From contig NZ_JACXSI010000066.1 of the NCBI RefSeq assembly GCF_014712675.1, positions 52,412 to 116,411 of the forward strand: DNA of 64,000 bases, given 5' to 3'. Below the pieces are notes generated by a model, which did not search any database, was not told the origin of the DNA, and saw only the letters and a program-made list of their open reading frames with translations. The number at the start of each line of letters is the position of its first letter. Positions within the stretch are counted from its first letter, which is position 1. This DNA comes from Peribacillus faecalis (lineage in GTDB: Bacteria; Bacillota; Bacilli; Bacillales; DSM-1321). This document shows, piece by piece, positions 17,245 through 24,922 of this stretch. The position numbers were made by a program, and so were the translations under genes.

Positions 17245-17553
17245 ATGGATCAAGATTTAAAAGATTTAATGATGGGATCTTTGGAGCAAGTTATTGACCC
17301 GGAGTTGGGGATTGATATTGTCAATTTGGGTTTAGTATATGACATAGATTTAGACGAGGAAGGCAAAGCGACTGTAACGATGACTTTGACATCAATGGGT
17401 TGTCCATTGGCAGGAACAATTGTTGACCAAGTTAAAACAGCAATGTCCGACTTGCCGGAAGTAAAGGAAACAGAAGTAAACATCGTCTGGAGTCCGCCGT
17501 GGTCCAAGGATCGCTTGTCCCGTTATGCAAAAATCGCTTTAGGGATTTCTTAA
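17245..17553 (+). CDS. yitW: MIP18/SufT-like iron-sulfur assembly factor, YitW
   Basis: The 102-residue DUF59 protein contains DPELGIDIVNLGLVYDI and TSMGCPLAG, with the family Cys, and ends with VNIVWSPPWSKDRLS. DUF59/SufT proteins help deliver Fe-S clusters to client enzymes. The start at 17245 follows AGGAG at a slightly long spacing. Directly downstream lies a modular repeat starting six bases after the stop, likely its transcript end. Confidence 0.88.
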   Translation: MDQDLKDLMMGSLEQVIDPELGIDIVNLGLVYDIDLDEEGKATVTMTLTSMGCPLAGTIVDQVKTAMSDLPEVKETEVNIVWSPPWSKDRLSRYAKIALGIS

Positions 17554-17558
17554 GTAAA

Positions 17559-17812
17559 GAAAAACCGTCACCGGTCCTTTTTTATTTTTGATTTTGCTCC
17601 TTGATTTCACTTCAATGAAAAAGGAGCCATGCGGGAGGACTAAGATGAATCACATGAAAAACCCGGTTTTGGTTTCTTGGGCGGGATGGGAAAAAGGAAC
17701 ATCGGCTAAAAGCGCCACGTCCTGTGGCAACGCCAATATGACCTACATCCTGTAGGCCTCCGAGCATGGCAGGTGTAAGGTTAGACAGCAATCTAAGTTC
17801 AAAAATATATAC
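17559..17812 (+). repeat. Modular gene-end repeat, copy B (long form)
   Basis: The body contains the end hairpin, a second stem in which T.G wobble replaces a C:G pair, the AAACCCGGTTTTGGTTTC module, and a GACCTACATCCTGTAGGCCT hairpin module. It ends with GCATGGCAGGTGTAAGG, TTAGACAGC and ATCTAAGTTCAAAAATATA. It fills the space between yitW and the terminator at 17827. Confidence 0.8.
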
Positions 17813-17826
17813 TTTCTTATCTTTTG

Positions 17827-17863
17827 AAAAAACGCATCTTTCTATATAGAAGGGTGCGTTTTT
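17827..17863. terminator. Bidirectional terminator
   Basis: AAAAACGCATC/TTTC pairs with GAA/GGGTGCGTTTTT around TATATA. It ends the DUF523 transcript on the minus strand and can also act on the plus strand. Confidence 0.75.
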
Positions 17864-17894
17864 GGTTTTATAAAGTTAAACTGAGTTTTAGTTC

Positions 17895-18344
17895 CTAACG
17901 GGGTAAATCATCTTCTCCTATTACGGTAAATCCGTTTTTTCTTAGAAGTGCAGCGGTCACGCCTTCGCCGACTTTTTTGGCTCCGGTGAAGCTGCCGTCA
18001 TAAATAGCTTTGCTTCCGCAGGATGGGCTGTTCTGTTTGAGTATAACAGTCTCTGCATTATGCTGTTTAGCTATTTTTAATGTTTGGTAAGCACCCTTCA
18101 AAAATTGCTCCGTAACATCTTCACCGTTTACTGTGATTACTCTTGCCTGGCCGGTCAATACATCTGCGCCTGTTCCTCCGACTATTTCTGCCGGGTCCCG
18201 TGGAGTGCTTAACCCGCCCATTACCTCCGGACATACTAAAACAGCTTCACTTTCCTTAGTCAGATGTGTGATTTTTGAATGAAAGCATGCAGTAGCATCA
18301 TATCGGCATGCTTTACCTGCTAAACAGGAACTAACGAGAATCAT
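17895..18344 (-). CDS. DUF523 protein, TudS-like desulfidase
   Basis: The 149-residue protein has the DUF523 signature SSCLAGKACRYDATA, VCPEVMGGLSTPRDPAEIVG and ILKQNSPSCGS. Cys7, Cys38 and Cys109 match the three ligands of the [4Fe-4S] cluster in TudS, the thiouracil desulfidase of this family, so an Fe-S-dependent desulfidase is plausible. The substrate is not established here. It lies downstream of fnr on the same strand with an 89-base gap, and the two may or may not share a transcript. Confidence 0.82.
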   Translation of the reverse strand: MILVSSCLAGKACRYDATACFHSKITHLTKESEAVLVCPEVMGGLSTPRDPAEIVGGTGADVLTGQARVITVNGEDVTEQFLKGAYQTLKIAKQHNAETVILKQNSPSCGSKAIYDGSFTGAKKVGEGVTAALLRKNGFTVIGEDDLPR

Positions 18345-18433
18345 AGATGCACTTCCTTCCTATTAATGTAACTATGTGCATTTTAGCATATGACGGACCG
18401 TTAATCAGCGCAAATGTTTTAAGCATTGGATAG

Positions 18434-19132
18434 TCATTCCATGCAGCAAATTTCAATAGGGCAATTTTCACAATGGATAGCTGTTTTCAAGTACAAAATG
18501 TTATGGATAGTAATAATCCCTTTTTCGATTGATAGAACCTTCTTGGTCTTTAAATCGTTTAACATGCGATTGATGACTTCTCTTGACGTTCCGCTGAGAT
18601 TGGCAAGTTCTTGGTTAGTTAACGGCAAAGTCACGATGATGCCCGATTCCGTTTCAACTCCGTAACTATTGGCAAGCCGAATCAATGTCGAATAAAGTGC
18701 TCCTTTTTTTCCGTTCATAAGTAAATCGCGTATTTTTGTTTGCGTCCTTCTATATTGTATCGAGATCCATTTCATATATGCTAATGCCGAATCGGAATCG
18801 GATTCAAGATGTTTTTCCAATGAGAGCTTGGAAACTGTTAAAACCTCACTATCCTCCAAAGCTTTTGCATGAAACATATAGGTCGGATTTTGCGAAAAGA
18901 GCAAAAGCTCTCCGACTATGTCGTTGCGTGAGCAAATTCTGAGCGTCAATTCTCGTCCGTCTGACAACAGTTTAGAAACAGCAACCGTCCCTTTTCGTAT
19001 CAAATAGAGCTCATCAGGCTCTGTGCCTTCGTAAAAAATATACGTTCCTTTGGGAAAATGTTTCAATTGCGGAGAAATCTCAAAAATTTGCTGTAACGAA
19101 TTCGGTATTATACGAGTTGTATGCGTCATCAT
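18434..19132 (-). CDS. fnr: Fnr-type oxygen-sensing transcription regulator
   Basis: The 232-residue protein has a cyclic-nucleotide-binding-type sensory domain (about 20-130), a long dimer helix (KGALYSTLIRLANSYGV) and a Crp-type HTH (LTNQELANLSGTSREVINRM). The C-terminus HCENCPIEICC carries Cys221, Cys224 and Cys229, the C-X2-C-X4-C pattern that holds the [4Fe-4S] cluster in Bacillus Fnr, unlike the N-terminal cysteines of E. coli FNR. It should bind DNA when oxygen is low. The ATG at 19132 is preferred over the TTG at 19177 because AAGGTGG lies seven bases before it. B. subtilis has fnr elsewhere, so the location differs. Confidence 0.92.
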   Translation of the reverse strand: MMTHTTRIIPNSLQQIFEISPQLKHFPKGTYIFYEGTEPDELYLIRKGTVAVSKLLSDGRELTLRICSRNDIVGELLLFSQNPTYMFHAKALEDSEVLTVSKLSLEKHLESDSDSALAYMKWISIQYRRTQTKIRDLLMNGKKGALYSTLIRLANSYGVETESGIIVTLPLTNQELANLSGTSREVINRMLNDLKTKKVLSIEKGIITIHNILYLKTAIHCENCPIEICCME

Positions 19133-19441
19133 GCAACAACCACCTTTGCAATTTGATAGTGGAATGATGATATGCAAATCTAAGAATGTTTACTTTTGAT
19201 TTAAAAGGAAAAAATGGGGAACGTCAACCAGAAACAAAGGAGTACCGGTAGTTGTTTCTATACTGCTTTATGCATAAATACTCACTGATAATTATGATTT
19301 CTTAGTGCAGAGGTTAAACTGGCGCTTCAATGAATTAACATGAACGCTATACATAGTCCGTACATTCACCTGGTTGGTCCTTCTGGTGCATAAATTATTT
19401 CTTTAAAAGTATCATATATTGGCTACGTTCCTATTTTTCAA

Positions 19442-19457
19442 AAATTGTATACAATTT
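19442..19457. promoter_or_regulatory. 16-bp perfect palindrome between fnr and argC
   Basis: AAATTGTATACAATTT is self-complementary over all 16 bases, with the core TTGTATACAA typical of GntR-type operators. It lies just upstream of the argC -35 region and about 310 bases from the fnr start. No GntR-type gene is in the window. Confidence 0.4.
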
Positions 19458-19469
19458 ATAAAAATTCAA

Positions 19470-19498
19470 TTGCATTTATTTTTATTCATGCTTATAAT
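19470..19498 (+). promoter_or_regulatory. argC promoter with overlapping ArgR/AhrC box
   Basis: TTGCAT (19470-19475) and TATAAT (19493-19498) are 17 bases apart. The spacer and -35 region read, on the minus strand, CATGAATAAAAATAAATGCA, a close match to the Bacillus ARG box (CATGAATAAAAATTCAAG). A bound arginine repressor would cover the polymerase site. Confidence 0.8.
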
Positions 19499-19542
19499 AG
19501 TGTAAATAAAAAATTTAGAAAATTCAGGTGGTGTGAAGTTCA

Positions 19543-20577
19543 ATGAACGTTTCAATAATAGGTGCGACTGGATATAGCGGTATAGAATTAATCAGGCTGT
19601 TGGAGAATCATCCTCATTTTCAAATAGCGGGATTACATTCTTCGTCCGCAGCTGGCCGTCATATCCATGAAGAAAACCCGCACTTATTGCATATAACGCA
19701 AATATTGAAGGAAATCGATCCTATTAAAATTGCGAAAGAGAGCTCGATTGTATTCCTGGCGACACCATCAGGGGTTTCTGCTAAATTGGCTCCGCAATTG
19801 GAGGATGCCGGTTTGACGGTCATCGATTTATCCGGAGATTTGCGCCTAAAAGATCCGGAATCCTATAAGACTTGGTATAAAAAAGAACCTGCACCAATCC
19901 AATCATTAGAGAAAGCTGTTTATGGGTTAAGCGAATGGAATGCTGAGTACATTAAATCAGCGAAAGTAATCGCAAATCCCGGATGCTTTCCGACAGCTGC
20001 TCTTCTTGGTCTGGCGCCTATGTGCGTACAGCAATGGTGTGACGGCAACAGCATCATTATCGATGCGAAATCAGGTGTATCGGGAGCTGGAAGGACACCG
20101 CTATCGACGACAATGTTCAGTGAAGTAAATGAGAACTTAAAAATATATAAGGTCCATCAACATCAGCATATTCCGGAAATTGAACAGCAACTGCAAAGCT
20201 GGCAAGGAGATATCGGCAACATTGAATTCAGCACACATTTAGTGCCGATGACACGAGGAATTATGGCAACGATGTATGTGCAGCTGACCGAACAAGTGAC
20301 GACAAAACAATTGATAGACTTATATAAAACTAGTTATGAAATGCATCCGTTCATCCGTATTCAGCAGGAAGGACTGTTTCCTTCCACTAAGCAAGTAATG
20401 GGATCAAACTTTTGCGATATCTCAGTGGCAGTGAATGAAAGAACGGGAAGAGCGACAATCGTTTCCGTAATCGATAATTTGGTGAAAGGAGCGGCAGGGC
20501 AAGCGGTGCAAAATGCCAATATAATATGCGGCCTGGAAGAAACGACAGGGCTGAAGCAAGTACCGCTATTTCCATGA
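19543..20577 (+). CDS. argC: N-acetyl-gamma-glutamyl-phosphate reductase
   Basis: ArgC reduces N-acetylglutamyl phosphate with NADPH, the third step of arginine synthesis. The 344-residue protein has the Rossmann start MNVSIIGATGYSGIELIRLL and the catalytic Cys148 in NPGCFPTAALLG. KSGVSGAGR and HQHQHIPEIEQQ follow in their expected places. It is the first gene of argCJBD-carAB-argF. AGGTGGTG precedes the ATG. Repression by arginine is expected from the box over its promoter. Confidence 0.96.
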   Translation: MNVSIIGATGYSGIELIRLLENHPHFQIAGLHSSSAAGRHIHEENPHLLHITQILKEIDPIKIAKESSIVFLATPSGVSAKLAPQLEDAGLTVIDLSGDLRLKDPESYKTWYKKEPAPIQSLEKAVYGLSEWNAEYIKSAKVIANPGCFPTAALLGLAPMCVQQWCDGNSIIIDAKSGVSGAGRTPLSTTMFSEVNENLKIYKVHQHQHIPEIEQQLQSWQGDIGNIEFSTHLVPMTRGIMATMYVQLTEQVTTKQLIDLYKTSYEMHPFIRIQQEGLFPSTKQVMGSNFCDISVAVNERTGRATIVSVIDNLVKGAAGQAVQNANIICGLEETTGLKQVPLFP

Positions 20578-20594
20578 TCCTGCTTGTGAATAAG

Positions 20595-21824
20595 ATGAAT
20601 ACATTAACGAAAAGCAACATCCAAAAGGTTGTAAACGGCAATCTATTAAGTGCGATAGGTTTTAAGGCAGGCGGCTTTCACGCAGGTCTTCGCTACAATA
20701 AAAAAGATTTAGGCATCATCGTATCTGATGTGGAAGCAAATGCGGCGGCTGTTTATACGCAATCTCTTGTTCAAGCTGCTCCAATTAAAGTAACGAAAGA
20801 AAGCATCGGCAAAAGCGGGAAAATGAAGGCTGTCATCGTGAACAGTGCTTGCGCTAATGCCTGCACAGGCGAGCAAGGTTTGCTCGATGCTTATGAAATG
20901 AGAAATGAAACAGCTAAGAAGCTAGGTGTAGAAAATCATTTGGTGGCGGTTGCTTCAACAGGAGTAATCGGTGAATACATGAAAATGGATAAAATTAAAA
21001 AAGGTATTGAAGCAATCACTTTTTCAACATCTGCAGAAGATGCAAATGCATTTGAAACAAGTATATTGACGACAGATACGGGCGTAAAAAATTGCGCATA
21101 TAGTGCGGAGATTGACGGCAAGGTTGTGACGGTCGGCGGAGCTGCGAAAGGCTCTGGCATGATCCACCCGAATATGGCAACAATGCTCGGTTTCCTGACA
21201 ACAGATGCTGCAATTTCTTCTTCTAACTTACAGCTGGCTTTATCACAGGCAGTTGATGCGACATTCAACCAGATTACGGTTGACGGCGACACTTCAACGA
21301 ACGATATGGTCATTGTAATGGCAAACGGCATGAGTGGAACAGAAGAATTATCGCCGGTACATCCAGAGTGGGTAACTTTCGTTGAGCTTGTTCGTTCAGC
21401 GAGCGAAGATTTGGCGAAGAAGATTGCCAAGGACGGCGAAGGGGCAACGAAGCTGATTGAAGTAACGGTTGAAGGAATGCCAACTAAGGAGAACGCAAGA
21501 GCAATCGCTAAAACAATCGTCGGTTCAAGCTTAGTGAAAACTGCCATTTATGGAGCAGATGCTAACTGGGGCCGAATTATTGCAGCGATGGGAAGAAGCG
21601 GCATATCATTCAATCCGAATGAGGTAGACATTTACTTGGGCGATATTTTAATGCTGAAGAATAGCAACCCGGTCTCATTCTCAGAAGAAGCAGCGAAACT
21701 ATATTTGGAGAATGCTAATATTTGTATAAAAGCCGTACTGAATGAGGGAGAAGAAAAGGGAACGGCTTGGGGCTGCGACTTGACTTACGATTATGTCAAA
21801 ATTAACGCCAGCTACCGTACGTGA
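20595..21824 (+). CDS. argJ: Bifunctional ornithine acetyltransferase/N-acetylglutamate synthase
   Basis: ArgJ moves acetyl groups from N-acetylornithine to glutamate and can acetylate glutamate from acetyl-CoA. It self-cleaves before the Thr in NMATMLGF, seen here after GSGMIHP. The start at 20595 gives an N-terminus of the family's usual length (about 20 residues before GFKAGGFHAGL). An alternative ATG at 20574 overlaps the argC stop as ATGA and would couple translation. Neither has a good ribosome site. The last residues DYVKINASYRT are typical. Confidence 0.93.
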   Translation: MNTLTKSNIQKVVNGNLLSAIGFKAGGFHAGLRYNKKDLGIIVSDVEANAAAVYTQSLVQAAPIKVTKESIGKSGKMKAVIVNSACANACTGEQGLLDAYEMRNETAKKLGVENHLVAVASTGVIGEYMKMDKIKKGIEAITFSTSAEDANAFETSILTTDTGVKNCAYSAEIDGKVVTVGGAAKGSGMIHPNMATMLGFLTTDAAISSSNLQLALSQAVDATFNQITVDGDTSTNDMVIVMANGMSGTEELSPVHPEWVTFVELVRSASEDLAKKIAKDGEGATKLIEVTVEGMPTKENARAIAKTIVGSSLVKTAIYGADANWGRIIAAMGRSGISFNPNEVDIYLGDILMLKNSNPVSFSEEAAKLYLENANICIKAVLNEGEEKGTAWGCDLTYDYVKINASYRT

Positions 21825-21835
21825 GGAGGATTCAA

Positions 21836-22606
21836 ATGAAAGTACTTCTTATTAAGCTGGGCGGAAGCATCGTCCATGAATTAGAGGAACCTTTCTTTGC
21901 GAGCATTAAGTACTTGCAGGATGAAGGATTTCACGTTGCATTTGTCCATGGCGGCGGACCTGATATTGATGAAATGCTTCATAAACTGCAAATCGAGCCA
22001 TCCTTCCATAACGGATTGAGAAAGACAACAAAGGATGTGCTCTCAGTTGTTGAACTTGTACTTTCCGGTAAAACGAATCGTCATATTGTTTCTTTGCTGA
22101 AAAATCACGGACTGCCAGCAATTGGTCTTCACGGTAATGATGCCATTCTTGAGGGAGATTATATCGATCAGGATACTTTAGGCGAAGTCGGGGAGATTAC
22201 AAGCGTAAACAGCGAATTAATTCAGCAAGTTATGTCACTTGGTTTTATACCTGTCCTGACGCCATTGGCTGTATCGAAAACCGGTCAGACATTGAATATC
22301 AATGCAGATATGGCAGCGGGAGCGGTAGCTAAAGCGCTAAATGCTGAGAGTTGTGTATTTGTGACGGATGTGAAGGGCGTTTTGAATAATGGTGTTTTAT
22401 TAGAGCAAATGACGGCAGAAGCTGCCGAGCAATTAATAGAAGCAAATGTGATTTATGGCGGAATGATTCCGAAGGTGAAGACAGCTTTAAAGACAATGGA
22501 AACAGGAATTAAGCATGTTCGGATTGTTAGCGGCAAGGATCACTTTTTTAAAAATGGCCGTTGGGTCGGCACATCGTTTTTAGAGAAAGTAGGGATTGGA
22601 TTATGA
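21836..22606 (+). CDS. argB: Acetylglutamate kinase
   Basis: The enzyme phosphorylates N-acetylglutamate. The 256-residue amino-acid-kinase fold shows KLGGSIV, FVHGGGPDIDEML, GLHGNDA and the NINADMAAGAVAKAL nucleotide loop. ATG at 21836 follows GAGGAGG, and the upstream in-frame codon at 21821 overlaps argJ and lacks a ribosome site. It lacks the N-terminal extension of arginine-inhibited hexameric kinases, so feedback inhibition is less likely. Its stop overlaps argD by ATGA. Confidence 0.94.
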   Translation: MKVLLIKLGGSIVHELEEPFFASIKYLQDEGFHVAFVHGGGPDIDEMLHKLQIEPSFHNGLRKTTKDVLSVVELVLSGKTNRHIVSLLKNHGLPAIGLHGNDAILEGDYIDQDTLGEVGEITSVNSELIQQVMSLGFIPVLTPLAVSKTGQTLNINADMAAGAVAKALNAESCVFVTDVKGVLNNGVLLEQMTAEAAEQLIEANVIYGGMIPKVKTALKTMETGIKHVRIVSGKDHFFKNGRWVGTSFLEKVGIGL

Positions 22607-23766
22607 GTCATGTATTTCCGACATATGCAAGATGGAATATTGCACCTGATTATGGTAAAGGCAGTTGGCTGACAGCGACTGATGGAACGACATATTTAGA
22701 TTTTACTTCTGGAATTGGCGTTACTGGTTTAGGGCATCGACATCCGAAAGTAGAAGCAGCAATTATAAAGCAACTACAAAAATACTATCATACTAGCAAT
22801 CTGTTTCAGCAACCCAATCAGGAAGCATTGGCCGAGCAGTTGAGCAACGTGACAGGCTTGGGCGCAGCATTCTTTGCAAACAGTGGAGCAGAAGCGAATG
22901 AAGCGGCTATTAAACTGGCAAAGAAAGCAACAGGCAAAAGTAAAGTCATCACATGCAATGGCTCATTCCACGGCCGGACGTATGCGACGATGGGAGCGAC
23001 AGGGCAAGAAAAGGTTCGAATCGGATATGGACCGATGTTAAGTTCATTTGCATATGTAGATTTCAATAATAGTGAACAATTGCAGGATGCTGTTGATGAT
23101 CAAACAGCGGCAATCATGGTTGAAATTATTCAAGGCGAGGGCGGAATTAATTTAATAACAGAGGCCTTTGTTGCAACAATTAACGAAGTTGCAAAGAAAA
23201 CAGGCGCTTTAATCATAATTGACGAGATTCAAACTGGAGTAGGCAGAACAGGTAAGCCATTTGCATATCAGCATTTTGATATTCAGCCTGACATTGTGAC
23301 AGTTGCAAAAGGGTTAGGAAATGGATTGCCAATTGGAGCGATGCTTGGGAAACAGGAATTAATTCAATATTTTGGACCAGGAAGCCACGGCTCGACTTTT
23401 GGAGGCAACCCTGTCAGCACAGCAGCTGCATTAGCAGTAGTAGAAGAAGTATTTGAAGAAGCGTTTTTGCAGGAAGTTACTACAAAAGGAGAATTTTTGA
23501 AGAAACAGCTGATAGAAAAGCTTAAAGATCAAGTTACCGTTAAAGATGTGCGCGCAGTCGGATTGATGGTCGGAATTGATTTAGTAGATAAAGTGAAGGC
23601 AGCTTCCATTATCGCAGAGCTTCAGAATCAGGCGTTACTTGTTCTTCCGGCTGGTCAAAATGTCATTCGTTTATTGCCACCATTAAATGTTACAGAAGAG
23701 GAAATTACAATTGCAGTTGATAAACTGACTGCTATTATTAAGCAACAAGTTGAAACAGCCAAGTAG
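22603..23766 (+). CDS. argD: Acetylornithine aminotransferase
   Basis: This 387-residue class III PLP aminotransferase converts N-acetylglutamate semialdehyde to N-acetylornithine. Markers are GIGVTGLGHRHP, NSGAEANEAAIKLAKK, the PLP-contacting IIDEIQTGVGRTG, and the Schiff-base Lys in VAKGLGNGLPIGAM. The start at 22603 forms an ATGA overlap with argB, which argues for coupling. The following 73-base gap holds a second ARG-box-like site. Confidence 0.95.
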   Translation: MSHVFPTYARWNIAPDYGKGSWLTATDGTTYLDFTSGIGVTGLGHRHPKVEAAIIKQLQKYYHTSNLFQQPNQEALAEQLSNVTGLGAAFFANSGAEANEAAIKLAKKATGKSKVITCNGSFHGRTYATMGATGQEKVRIGYGPMLSSFAYVDFNNSEQLQDAVDDQTAAIMVEIIQGEGGINLITEAFVATINEVAKKTGALIIIDEIQTGVGRTGKPFAYQHFDIQPDIVTVAKGLGNGLPIGAMLGKQELIQYFGPGSHGSTFGGNPVSTAAALAVVEEVFEEAFLQEVTTKGEFLKKQLIEKLKDQVTVKDVRAVGLMVGIDLVDKVKAASIIAELQNQALLVLPAGQNVIRLLPPLNVTEEEITIAVDKLTAIIKQQVETAK

Positions 23767-23786
23767 GCTGCATATTTTTGGTTATC

Positions 23787-23805
23787 ATTGAATAAAAATT
23801 CTGTA
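23787..23805 (+). promoter_or_regulatory. Second ARG-box-like site, between argD and carA
   Basis: ATTGAATAAAAATTCTGTA contains TGAAT-AAAA-ATTC, the central pattern of ArgR boxes. A related half site (ATGAATATTTATTT on the minus strand) lies just downstream near 23808-23824. A weak promoter (TTGGTT at 23778) could place this site as an internal operator for carAB-argF. Confidence 0.5.
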
Positions 23806-23839
23806 TTTTAAATAAATATTCATCGCGAGAGGTGAGAGT

Positions 23840-24922
23840 ATGAAAAGCTATGTACATTTAGAAAATGGGGATGTTTTTACCGGGAAATGGCTAACGGAGC
23901 AACCAGAGGGGAACGTAACAGGCGAGATTGTCTTTTTTACAGGAATGACAGGTTACCAAGAAGTATTAACAGACCCTTCATATAAAAATCAAATCGTCGT
24001 ATTCACCTATCCTTTAATCGGGAATTACGGCATCAACCATGAAGATTTTGAGAGCAGCAAGCCGCACGTAGCAGGTGTGATTGTGCATAGAGGAGATTTG
24101 CCTCACTCTCATTACAATGCGAATTCTTCGCTTGTTCAGTACTTGGATAAATGGAATATTCCAATGCTTGGAAATGTTGACACGCGTGCTATTGTCAAAC
24201 GCATTCGGACAAATGGATCAATGCAGGCTTGTTTGACAAATCAAGCTGACTTGAAGTTAGCTGAAATAAATCATGCCAATGAGGCACCAGTACCGGTTGT
24301 TTCTCAAAAGGAAATTACCGTTCACGGAAACGGTAGCCACCATATTGTGTTAATGGACTTTGGCTATAAAAAATCAATTGTGAATTATTTGATTGAAAAA
24401 GGCTGTAAAGTGACAGTCGTTCCATATAATACGTCTTATGAAAAAATTGCATCACTGCAGCCGGATGGCATTCTTCTGTCTAATGGACCTGGAGATCCAG
24501 TTGAGCTGCTTCCTCAAATTGATAATATTAGTGCTGTCGCATCTGCATATCCGACATTGGGAATTTGTTTAGGACATCAGCTAGTGGCATTAGCGTTTGG
24601 AGGCAAAACGAAGAAGCTTTTGTTTGGCCATCGCGGTGCAAATCAGCCGGTAGCTGATCTTGTAAACAAAACTGTCTTTATGACATCGCAAAACCATAGT
24701 TATGTCGTTGATGAGAGCAGTTTGCAACAAACTGATTTGCAAGTTCGTTTTCTTCAAGTAAATGATGGTTCTGTAGAAGGACTGCAACATGCAAAATTAC
24801 CAATTCTTACAGCCCAATTCCATCCGGAAGCGAATCCGGGTCCGGCTGAAAGCAGCGTGATTTTTGATGAGTTTCTACAGAACGTAAAAAGTAATAGCGG
24901 GAGAGAAAAAGTGTATGCCTAA
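23840..24922 (+). CDS. carA: Carbamoyl-phosphate synthase small subunit (arginine-type)
   Basis: CarA releases ammonia from glutamine for CarB. The 360-residue protein has an N-terminal CPSase domain and a class I amidotransferase domain with the nucleophile Cys in LGICLGHQLVALAFGG and the His/Glu pair in FHPEANPGP. Its place between argD and argF marks it as the arginine-dedicated isozyme rather than the pyrimidine one. GAGAGGTGAGAG precedes the ATG. It overlaps carB by eight bases. Confidence 0.95.
   Translation: MKSYVHLENGDVFTGKWLTEQPEGNVTGEIVFFTGMTGYQEVLTDPSYKNQIVVFTYPLIGNYGINHEDFESSKPHVAGVIVHRGDLPHSHYNANSSLVQYLDKWNIPMLGNVDTRAIVKRIRTNGSMQACLTNQADLKLAEINHANEAPVPVVSQKEITVHGNGSHHIVLMDFGYKKSIVNYLIEKGCKVTVVPYNTSYEKIASLQPDGILLSNGPGDPVELLPQIDNISAVASAYPTLGICLGHQLVALAFGGKTKKLLFGHRGANQPVADLVNKTVFMTSQNHSYVVDESSLQQTDLQVRFLQVNDGSVEGLQHAKLPILTAQFHPEANPGPAESSVIFDEFLQNVKSNSGREKVYA

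Noticed and set aside
20936-21547. 203-residue minus-strand frame opposite argJ
   Set aside because: Antisense shadow of argJ; composition reflects codon bias of the real gene.
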